From the NCBI GenBank assembly GCA_903893525.1, contig CAITMP010000853.1, positions 1 through 32,862 on the forward strand: a stretch of 32,862 nucleotides of DNA, in the 5' to 3' direction. Source of the stretch: an uncultured Acidobacteriia bacterium (lineage in GTDB: Bacteria; Acidobacteriota; Terriglobia; Bryobacterales; Bryobacteraceae). Below, piece by piece: positions 20,163 to 27,483 of this stretch (position 1 is the first letter of the stretch; the number at the start of each line of letters is the position of its first letter). The position numbers and the translations under genes are program-made. The notes beneath the pieces are model-generated. The model was not told the DNA's origin. It ran no database searches and saw nothing but the letters and a program-made list of their open reading frames with translations.

Positions 20163-20207
20163 GTCCGTTCGAGGAATCATCTCACTCAGGTGGTTTCTCG
20201 AATGGAC
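20163..20207 (+). terminator. 20-bp stem / 5-nt loop RNA hairpin between the FecR gene and tRNA-His (terminator or other RNA element)
   Basis: GUCCGUUCGAGGAAUCAUCU - CACUC - AGGUGGUUUCUCGAAUGGAC; all 20 pairs form with four G-U wobbles. Downstream is only moderately U-rich. Confidence 0.6.
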
Positions 20208-20238
20208 GCTTGTGCTATATTCGTATTTAGTTCCTTAC

Positions 20239-20316
20239 GGCGGCTGTAGCTCAGCTGGTAGTAGCGCCAGATTGTGGTTCTGGATGTCACGGGTTCGAAC
20301 CCCGTCAGCCGCCCCA
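20239..20316 (+). tRNA. tRNA-His (GTG anticodon), with encoded G-1 and CCA
   Basis: GGCGGCTG/CAGCCGCC acceptor including G-1:C73, anticodon arm CCAGA-TTGTGGT-TCTGG, T arm ACGGG-TTCGAAC-CCCGT, CCA at 20314-20316. Confidence 0.96.
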
Positions 20317-20326
20317 AGTTTTCCCA

Positions 20327-21451
20327 GTGCAATCCCTCCTTTCTTGGGCCCAAGCCCATCAGCCTTCTCTGATCCAATACATACGTGATCTGGCTGAAAT
20401 CGAGTCTCCGAGCGACTCTCCCCTAGATCTCAGCCTCTTCATGGGCTCGTTCGCGGATTCCATCCGCGACATCGCCCAGATTGAAGTTTCCGGGACGCAT
20501 CTTCTCTGCCGTTTCCAGTTACCGGGCACCGCAACGTCGGGCCAGGTGATGGCCTTGGGACATGGCGATACCGTGTGGCCCATGGGTACGTTGGCCTCGA
20601 TGCCGGTTCGTGAAGCCGAAGGCCGCCTTTGGGGGCCGGGAGTTCTGGATATGAAGGCGGGACTGGCGATGTTTGTCTACGCCATGCGAGCCCTCCGTGA
20701 CTTGGATATTTCCGTCGCACACGACGTTCTCCTCCAAGTCAACTCCGACGAGGAGACCGGTAGCAAGACATCGAGGGCACTTACGGAGCACAATGCCCTC
20801 CGGAGCAGGGCCGTTTTGGTCTTGGAGCCAGGCACCGGGCTCGCCGGCAAACTCAAGACTGCCCGAAAGGGCATAGGCGATTATTGGCTGCGGGTCGGTG
20901 GCATTGCCTCTCATGCCGGGGTCGACTTCGAAAAAGGCGCGAGCGCCGTGGTTGAGCTCTCCCGCCAGATCCAAACGATCTCTGGATTCACCGATTTGGA
21001 ACGCGGCGTCACTGTGAACTGCGGCACGGTTTCCGGGGGCACCCGGTCCAACGTCGTTGCCGAGACTGCTGAATCACACATCGACATCCGGGTTCCCACG
21101 CTTGGTGACTTCGAGAGCCTCGATCGTCAGTTTCGTTCCCTCCGGCCTGTGGATCCGCGCTGTTCCTTGAAATTGACCGGTGGTTTGAATCGCCCGCCGA
21201 TGGAGCGTACGGGGGGCGTGGCTGCCCTGTACGAATTGGCTCGGGTGCAGGCTGCGAAGTTCGGCTTGGTTTTGGAAGAATCTGCCACCGGTGGCGGCTC
21301 CGACGGCAACTTTACCGCCGCGCTGGGCATCCCGACGCTCGACGGACTGGGCGCGGTGGGCGAAGGTGCCCATGCCGCGCACGAATCCATCCTGTTGGAC
21401 CGCGTTGCGGATCGGGTGGCATTATTGGCTGGCTTGGTTTCCGCTTTATAA
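20327..21451 (+). CDS. M20 family metallopeptidase (carboxypeptidase G2-like)
   Basis: LGHGDTVWPMGT, GPGVLDMKAGLAM, VNSDEETGS, LEPGTG, GVGAHAAHE-like ending (GAVGEGAHAAHES). Confidence 0.93.
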   Translation: MQSLLSWAQAHQPSLIQYIRDLAEIESPSDSPLDLSLFMGSFADSIRDIAQIEVSGTHLLCRFQLPGTATSGQVMALGHGDTVWPMGTLASMPVREAEGRLWGPGVLDMKAGLAMFVYAMRALRDLDISVAHDVLLQVNSDEETGSKTSRALTEHNALRSRAVLVLEPGTGLAGKLKTARKGIGDYWLRVGGIASHAGVDFEKGASAVVELSRQIQTISGFTDLERGVTVNCGTVSGGTRSNVVAETAESHIDIRVPTLGDFESLDRQFRSLRPVDPRCSLKLTGGLNRPPMERTGGVAALYELARVQAAKFGLVLEESATGGGSDGNFTAALGIPTLDGLGAVGEGAHAAHESILLDRVADRVALLAGLVSAL

Positions 21452-21469
21452 GCCCGCTAGAATCAAGTC

Positions 21470-21787
21470 ATGGAATCCTTGGACCGGCTCGACCACGTCG
21501 CCATCCCCGTCACCGACATCGCTGTCGCCGTTGATTGGTACACGCAGACATTCCGTTGCTCCATCCAATACCAGGACACGACTTGGGCTCTCCTCGGTTT
21601 TGACAACGTCTCGCTGGCATTGGTGATCCCCGAACAGCACCCTGCGCATATCGGTTTCGTCAGTCCCGATGCCGAGAAGTTCGGCGCGCTGAAAACGCAC
21701 CGGGACGGCACCCGCTCCTGCTACGTGGCCGATCCAGCCGGAAACGCGGTCGAAATTCTCGCGGCCGATTCCATGCCATCCCGTTAA
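21470..21787 (+). CDS. VOC (glyoxalase/bleomycin resistance) family protein
   Basis: LDRLDHVAIPVTDIAVAVDWYTQTF...HIGFVSPDAEKF...CYVADPAGNAVEIL. Confidence 0.9.
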   Translation: MESLDRLDHVAIPVTDIAVAVDWYTQTFRCSIQYQDTTWALLGFDNVSLALVIPEQHPAHIGFVSPDAEKFGALKTHRDGTRSCYVADPAGNAVEILAADSMPSR

Positions 21788-21835
21788 CCTTCCCGCTCCA
21801 TCCGCGTATTCAGAGGCGAAGGAGATGTGGACAGA

Positions 21836-22705
21836 ATGAATCAGCGGTGGAATGGGAGTTTGCTGCGGGCGGGCCTGGCGGTGGGCTTGGCGTGCGGGAC
21901 GGGCTGGGCGCAGCAGCCGGCCAAGCGCCAACCGGTGCCGGTGGCTCCACGGGTGGCACCACAGGCGGCAATGGAACAGCCGAACGCGGGCCACGTCCGC
22001 GACGAATTCCAACGCCTCGTCGGTCAGTACCCGCCCACGGTCCGCCAAGTCCTGGCCATCGACCCCGAACTCCTGGGGAACGAAGGGTATCTCTCCCAGT
22101 ACCCGGCACTTGCAGGCTTCCTCGCTGCGCATCCGGAAGTTGCCCGCAATGGTGCCTTCTATGCTGGTGAGCCGCAGCGGTACGGTGTTCGGCAGCAGTT
22201 CAATTCCTCCAGTTTCATGTCGGAGGTGTTCCGCGGAGTCTCGCTCCTGATCGTGTTCTCATTGGTGATCGGCGTTTTGGCGTGGCTGATTCGCACTCTA
22301 GTCGACTATCGCCGTTGGAACCGACTCACCTCCATCCAGACCGATGTCCACACCAAGCTGCTGGACCGCTTCACCTCCAACGACGATATGCTGGCGTATA
22401 TCCAATCTCCCGCCGGGTCCAAGTTTCTGGAGTCGTCTCCCATCCTTCTGGATGCGGGGCCGAAACAGATTTCCGCACCGTTGGGGCGCATTTTATGGTC
22501 TCTCCAGTCGGGCGTCGTGCTTTCGGCGGCGGGAATCGGCGTTTTGTCGCTCAGCGTGGATGCCGAGGTTCAGCACATCGTTTCTGGATTCGGCCTCCTC
22601 TCGGTGGCCCTCGGGATCGGCTTTATTCTGTCGTCCGGCGTCTCCTACATGATCTCGCGGCGTCTCGGACTGATCACGCCGGTCAAAAGGACCGGGGAGG
22701 AATAG
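21836..22705 (+). CDS. Membrane protein of unknown function with signal peptide
   Basis: Signal LLRAGLAVGLACGTGWAQQ; TM FRGVSLLIVFSLVIGVLAWLIRTLV; two C-terminal hydrophobic segments. Likely ATG at 21836. Confidence 0.75.
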   Translation: MNQRWNGSLLRAGLAVGLACGTGWAQQPAKRQPVPVAPRVAPQAAMEQPNAGHVRDEFQRLVGQYPPTVRQVLAIDPELLGNEGYLSQYPALAGFLAAHPEVARNGAFYAGEPQRYGVRQQFNSSSFMSEVFRGVSLLIVFSLVIGVLAWLIRTLVDYRRWNRLTSIQTDVHTKLLDRFTSNDDMLAYIQSPAGSKFLESSPILLDAGPKQISAPLGRILWSLQSGVVLSAAGIGVLSLSVDAEVQHIVSGFGLLSVALGIGFILSSGVSYMISRRLGLITPVKRTGEE

Positions 22706-22709
22706 CCGA

Positions 22710-23324
22710 ATGTTCCGCGACGCGACCCTGAGGGACGCGATTGCCGCCGCACTTGCCCCCGCCGAATCAGGATCGGGGTCGTTGGTGGAGTCGCTGGATG
22801 TTCGCGCGGATTTCGCAATGGATGAGGATTCGTTCCGCTCCTTCTACGACCGGACCGCGCGCGGCCTGTGGGCCTACCTCGCGCGCGTTACGGGAGACCG
22901 GCAGGCTGCCGACGATCTGCTCCAGGAAGCCTTCTACCGGTTGCTGCGCGCCGGGACGGAATACGAGTCGGAGGCGCACAGGCGAAACTCGCTCTACCGA
23001 ATTGCCACTAACCTGGCGAGAGACGCCCGCCGCCGCAGTGTCGTTCGTCCGGACGCTGCTGTATCCGGGGAGGATATCGAGCGCGTTGCCGGGGCTGATT
23101 CGGCAGGCTCGTTGGATCGCAACGCCGACGTGGAGCGGGCCATGTCCCGCTTGCGTCCCAATGAGCGGGCGATGTTGTGGCTAGCCTATGCCGAGGGCGA
23201 GCCGCATGTCGAAATCGCCGACCGCTTGGGGTTGAAGGTGGGGAGTCTGAAACCTCTGCTGTTCCGCGCGCGCCGCAAGCTGGCGGGACTGCTCCGGGGA
23301 AAGGATTCCGACCATGCACGGTGA
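22710..23324 (+). CDS. ECF RNA polymerase sigma factor
   Basis: FRSFYDRTARGLWAYLARVTGDRQAADDLLQEAFYRLLRAG; ERAMLWLAYAEGEPHVEIADRLGLKVGSLKPLLFRARRKLAGLL; GGAGG upstream of the ATG. Confidence 0.92.
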   Translation: MFRDATLRDAIAAALAPAESGSGSLVESLDVRADFAMDEDSFRSFYDRTARGLWAYLARVTGDRQAADDLLQEAFYRLLRAGTEYESEAHRRNSLYRIATNLARDARRRSVVRPDAAVSGEDIERVAGADSAGSLDRNADVERAMSRLRPNERAMLWLAYAEGEPHVEIADRLGLKVGSLKPLLFRARRKLAGLLRGKDSDHAR

Positions 23325-23805
23325 ATGCTGTTTTGAGGCCGATGTTTTGGCTGCCGTAGTGGAGTGCCGGTGGCCGGAGCGGGTGGAACCGGAGCTGCGG
23401 ATCCACGCCGAGGTATGCGCCATTTGCTCCGATGTGGCGCTGCTGGCGAGCGCTCTAAGGGACGATCGGGACGTGTTGAAGGCCATCGCCGCGCCGCCTG
23501 AATCGGGTCGCGTGTGGTGGATGGCCCAGCTGCGGGCCCGGCGCGAGGCCGAGAAGGCTGCTTCGAGGCCCATTACAGCGGCCCAAGTATTGGGCGCGGC
23601 GGCGACAGCCTGGTTTGCCGGAGCTTGTTTCGGAGCCTCGTCCGATTGGTTTCGATCCGAATTTGCCCGGCTTGCGTCGGGTGCGGAATCGGCGGGAATC
23701 GGCGTGTTCCTCACATCGGGGGCTGGACTGTTACTGCTGTTGGGAGCAGTTTCGATTGTCATTCTAGTTCCAGCCGCGGTTTGGCTCGCGGTCGGCAAGG
23801 ACTAG
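23314..23805 (+). CDS. Putative anti-sigma factor (zf-HC2-like, two hydrophobic segments)
   Basis: HAEVCAICSDVALLASAL (HxxxCxxC) and hydrophobic C-terminal segments; 11-nt overlap with the sigma gene. Confidence 0.65.
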   Translation: MHGECCFEADVLAAVVECRWPERVEPELRIHAEVCAICSDVALLASALRDDRDVLKAIAAPPESGRVWWMAQLRARREAEKAASRPITAAQVLGAAATAWFAGACFGASSDWFRSEFARLASGAESAGIGVFLTSGAGLLLLLGAVSIVILVPAAVWLAVGKD

Positions 23806-23862
23806 GAGCTCTGCAGGGGATGTTACTATTCCTGTTGGCGCGACCCGCCGTTGGAGCTCTCC

Positions 23863-25236
23863 TTGAATCGTAGGTCCCTGTTGAAGACCGCAGCATTTGC
23901 CGCAGTCGGCGCACCCAGCCTGTTCCCCCAATCGGATCCCGCGTCCGCCAAGGCCGCGATCCTGAAGCGGATCCAACCGCCGAAATTCGCCAACCGCGAT
24001 TTCGACATCACCAAGTTTGGAGCCGAATCCGGCGGTACCAAGCTGGCAACAGCCGCCATCGCCAAGGCTATTGAAGCTTGTAACAAGGCGGGTGGCGGAC
24101 GGGTTGTCGTACCAGCGGGCACTTTCCTCACTGGTGCGATTCACCTGAAGAGCAACGTCAACCTCCATGTCAGCGAAGGTGCGACACTTTTGTTCAGCCA
24201 GAATCCATCGGATTTCCTCCCCGTGGTCTACACCCGCTGGGAGGGCACCGAGTGCATGAACTACTCGCCGCTGATTTACGCGTTCGAGGCCACCAATATC
24301 GGGATAACCGGCACCGGTACCCTCGACGGCCAGTCGGACACCACCCACTGGTGGCACTGGAAGGGTGGCAAGAATGCGGGCAAGGAAAGCCAGAACGCAG
24401 ACCGTCTCGCTCTGTTGGCCGCCGGTGACAAGAATGTTCCGGTTCCGCAGCGGGTGTTTGGCGAAGGGCACTACCTCCGCCCGAATTTTATCCAGCCCTA
24501 CCGCTGCACCAACGTCCTGATCGAGAACGTGAAGATCCGCCGTTCCCCGATGTGGGAACTCAACCCCGTCCTGTGCACCAACGTGACTATGCGGAACGTA
24601 GACATCGACACCCATGGTCCCAACAACGACGGCTGCGACCCCGAATCCTGCACCGACGTTCTCGTCGACGGTTGCACGTTCAACACCGGTGACGATTGCA
24701 TCGCGATCAAGTCCGGTCGCAACGTCGATGGTCGCCGCGTCAACCGCGCCTGCGAGAACCTCATTATCCGGAACTGCACCATGAAGGACGGCCACGGCGG
24801 CGTGTCCATCGGCAGCGAGGCGTCCGGCGGTGTGCGCAACGTGTTTGTGGAAAACTGCAATATGAGCAGCCCGCATTTGGATCGGGCCTTGCGCATCAAG
24901 ACCAATTCCTATCGCGGCGGTGCTATCGAGAATATTTATTTCGACCGGGTGACCGTGGGCCAAGTGGCTGCTGGGGTTATCGACATCGATTTCAACTACG
25001 AGGAGGGGGACGGCGGCCCGCTGCCTCCGGTGGTCAACAACGTGGTGGTTTCGAACGTTACCTGCCAGAAGAGCCGCTACGGGCTCTATCTTCGCGGTTT
25101 CAAGACGGCGCCGATCCGCGGGCTGACCGTAGTCAATTGCGATTTTGCGAACGCGGAGAAGGGCAATCTTCTCGAAAACGTGGAGTCTGTGAAGTTCACC
25201 AACGCCACGATCAACGGAAAGCCCGCCGTCCTCTAG
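23863..25236 (+). CDS. Glycoside hydrolase family 28 (polygalacturonase-like) protein with Tat signal
   Basis: NRRSLLKTAAFAAVGAP Tat-like signal; NTGDDCIAIKSGRN and GHGGVSIGSEASGGVRNV. Likely TTG start at 23863 (GGAG 6 nt upstream). Confidence 0.9.
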   Translation: MNRRSLLKTAAFAAVGAPSLFPQSDPASAKAAILKRIQPPKFANRDFDITKFGAESGGTKLATAAIAKAIEACNKAGGGRVVVPAGTFLTGAIHLKSNVNLHVSEGATLLFSQNPSDFLPVVYTRWEGTECMNYSPLIYAFEATNIGITGTGTLDGQSDTTHWWHWKGGKNAGKESQNADRLALLAAGDKNVPVPQRVFGEGHYLRPNFIQPYRCTNVLIENVKIRRSPMWELNPVLCTNVTMRNVDIDTHGPNNDGCDPESCTDVLVDGCTFNTGDDCIAIKSGRNVDGRRVNRACENLIIRNCTMKDGHGGVSIGSEASGGVRNVFVENCNMSSPHLDRALRIKTNSYRGGAIENIYFDRVTVGQVAAGVIDIDFNYEEGDGGPLPPVVNNVVVSNVTCQKSRYGLYLRGFKTAPIRGLTVVNCDFANAEKGNLLENVESVKFTNATINGKPAVL

Positions 25237-26312
25237 CGGATGGTGAATGGGATTTCCACTGCCGCCGGTATCTTGACGGCCTTGTCTCCTTTGGTGTCGA
25301 CATCGAACGCGCGGTAGACGCGATTCCCGCACGTGTCTTCCAAGTCTGGTGACGCGATGACCTTGTAGTTCCCGACGTCCCAGGGCCGTGATGGCACAAA
25401 AATCCATTGGCGTTCGTGTTTGCCTGTGGATACGCTGCCAGCTACGCGCCTTCCGTTGGCGTCTTGGACTTCCACCATGCGCTGCATCAGTGCGAAATCC
25501 ATGGCCTTCGGGAACTCGACCGTCAGCGCCGACCTGCCGTCGCTTGCCGGTGCAATCAATCGCCACGACGACGGTGCCGGCGACGTTCGGTCCACCGGAC
25601 CACCCCGGAATTCGCGGGTGAATCCTTGAGCCATGGGCCCACCTTGGGCATCACGCCACTCGCGGTCGATTTTCAAGGTGTAGCGCTTGCCCTCGATGAT
25701 CGGCGTCCCCATTTCGGTCTGAGGCACCAAGCCGCGTTTGATCCGACCGGGATCGAACAGGACCGTCAACCGGCGTCCGGTCGGGTCCCACAATTCCTGC
25801 TCGATTTCGAGGAAGGCCAGCGGGACCGGAACGCCCGATTCATCCAGCAGGTGGAGCCGCTTCCACACTTCCCCCCGGCTCATCGGTTCCGAGAAAACAA
25901 GGTACAGCTTCAGGATGTTGGAAGGCAGCACATCGCCCGAAGGATACACTTCCAGCACCTTTGCGGATGGCGCGCGGGCGGCCGCAGGGCCGAACACGCT
26001 ACTGAACGCTTGGCCGCCGACGGCCTCAAAAACGACTCGGTAGGACATTGTGGGCAGCGCCGGATACCTTGGCCGGAAGACGACTGCGCCTTCATCGCGG
26101 ATATAGCTGCCGATGATCGGCTGGTCTGTGGCCCCGCCCGCATAGACCCGAAAGATGGAACCCCAGCCGTCTGCCGGTGCGGCAATCGACTGGGGAATCT
26201 TCACGCTGAATTTGCCGTCGGTGAATTGAATCTCCGAGGTCTGTTGTCCTGTCGCGCTGGCGGCACCGCATACTCCGGCGACCACCAGCGCGACCGCAAT
26301 CGGGATGCGCAT
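25233..26312 (-). CDS. Exported protein with Ig-like/SbsA-like domains, function unknown
   Basis: Signal MRIPIAVALVVAGVCGAASA; PSNILKLYLVFSEPMSRGEVWKRLHLLDE resembles bacterial Ig-like/SbsA segments. Confidence 0.7.
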   Translation of the reverse strand: MRIPIAVALVVAGVCGAASATGQQTSEIQFTDGKFSVKIPQSIAAPADGWGSIFRVYAGGATDQPIIGSYIRDEGAVVFRPRYPALPTMSYRVVFEAVGGQAFSSVFGPAAARAPSAKVLEVYPSGDVLPSNILKLYLVFSEPMSRGEVWKRLHLLDESGVPVPLAFLEIEQELWDPTGRRLTVLFDPGRIKRGLVPQTEMGTPIIEGKRYTLKIDREWRDAQGGPMAQGFTREFRGGPVDRTSPAPSSWRLIAPASDGRSALTVEFPKAMDFALMQRMVEVQDANGRRVAGSVSTGKHERQWIFVPSRPWDVGNYKVIASPDLEDTCGNRVYRAFDVDTKGDKAVKIPAAVEIPFTIR

Positions 26313-27400
26313 TACGGCAGCGGGATCGAACGGAGGTCAACAGCACCGTCCACATCGGACAGGATCAACGCGCTGGACGAATCAAGCGACGTCAAGTGCT
26401 TCACGCCCTTCAATTCCGACAGCGGCTGGGACGGCACACCGGCGTGTTCCACATGGGATGTGATCGATTTGTATGTCTCCAAGTGGTCCGTGGTCAACTT
26501 CAAAATGCCGTGCGCGCTGTTGGCCATCAGGATGTAGTCATGGTTGTCCTTGCGGTAGGCAATCATGTCGAGCGGCCGGTTGCCGGCACCGAGCTCCGCG
26601 ATGGTGGCACCCTTCACCTTGTTGCCCGGTTTCAATTCGCTCATCGGGATGGTGACGAGCGGGGTGCATGTGTAGGCTGCCACGATGTACGGCTTGTTGT
26701 CGATGGTGTACGGTACAAACGTACGCACCGGGGAATTCGTCTCATACCGGCCGTGCTGGCCATGGTAGATTTCAATGCTGGCACCGGTCGTCGCGGCTTG
26801 GAATGGGAACGGGATGCTGCGCAGGTTGGAGGAAAATTCCTCGTTGGAAAGTCCGGCAACCAAGACCTTGCCGTCCAAATAGGCCAACTGGGTGATGGTA
26901 TCGAGGCGCGGATTGCGTCCGCCGGGGATTGCATTGGGTGCGTTGGGGATGGGCGTGGTGGAGAACTGCACGTTGTCCAAAGCGAATTCCGAAAGCTTGC
27001 CGGAGGCATCCACTTTCATGATGACCGGGGTCGCTTCCGGGCCGCGGCCGCGTGAAACGGAAATATACACGCTCTTGGAGATTGGATTCACCTTCACGTC
27101 GTTGATCATGATGTCGCCTGCTGCGGTGCCAAGCATCGCGGCAACCTTTTTGTCGATGCCTTGGACATCCACCTTCGGTGAATTGGTCTGTGCCTTGGCG
27201 TCCTGGGTGTTGACGGCAACAATGGCGGCACCCGTGGTGTCACCGATGAAGAGGATTCCGTCCGGTCCGAAGGCCAGCGGCCCGGCGGACTTGAGTTGTG
27301 GTTTCCCGGCGGTCATGCCGGTGGTGCTGGCTGCGGTGCTGGCGGCAAGAGCGGCGGTCGCGGCCATTGCGAACAAAACGGATAGTACGGAAATGCGCAT
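26312..27400 (-). CDS. Exported beta-propeller-like protein, function unknown
   Basis: Signal MRISVLSVLFAMAATAALA; GPLAFGPDGILFIGDTTGAAIVAVNTQ; AAGG-AG SD 10 nt upstream of ATG 27400. Stop/start TAATG overlap with the next gene. Confidence 0.75.
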   Translation of the reverse strand: MRISVLSVLFAMAATAALAASTAASTTGMTAGKPQLKSAGPLAFGPDGILFIGDTTGAAIVAVNTQDAKAQTNSPKVDVQGIDKKVAAMLGTAAGDIMINDVKVNPISKSVYISVSRGRGPEATPVIMKVDASGKLSEFALDNVQFSTTPIPNAPNAIPGGRNPRLDTITQLAYLDGKVLVAGLSNEEFSSNLRSIPFPFQAATTGASIEIYHGQHGRYETNSPVRTFVPYTIDNKPYIVAAYTCTPLVTIPMSELKPGNKVKGATIAELGAGNRPLDMIAYRKDNHDYILMANSAHGILKLTTDHLETYKSITSHVEHAGVPSQPLSELKGVKHLTSLDSSSALILSDVDGAVDLRSIPLP

Positions 27401-27444
27401 GCGGTTGGTTCTCCTTAGAAAAGGTATCACTTTTGTTGCGGACA

Positions 27445-27471
27445 GTGTGTAAGGAAAAGGTGTGTAAGGAA
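27445..27471. repeat. Perfect 12-bp direct repeat GTGTGTAAGGAA, 15-bp period
   Basis: Copies at 27445-27456 and 27460-27471, in the 83-bp spacer upstream of the 26312..27400 gene. Confidence 0.85.
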
Positions 27472-27483
27472 TTTGCAACTGCG

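Noticed and set aside
23764-25566. 600-aa minus-strand ORF
   Set aside because: Antisense to the GH28 gene, which has clear family motifs; the translation lacks recognisable domains and is a high-GC shadow ORF.
25407-26537. 376-aa plus-strand ORF
   Set aside because: Antisense to the two exported proteins, both of which have good signal peptides and coupled start/stop.
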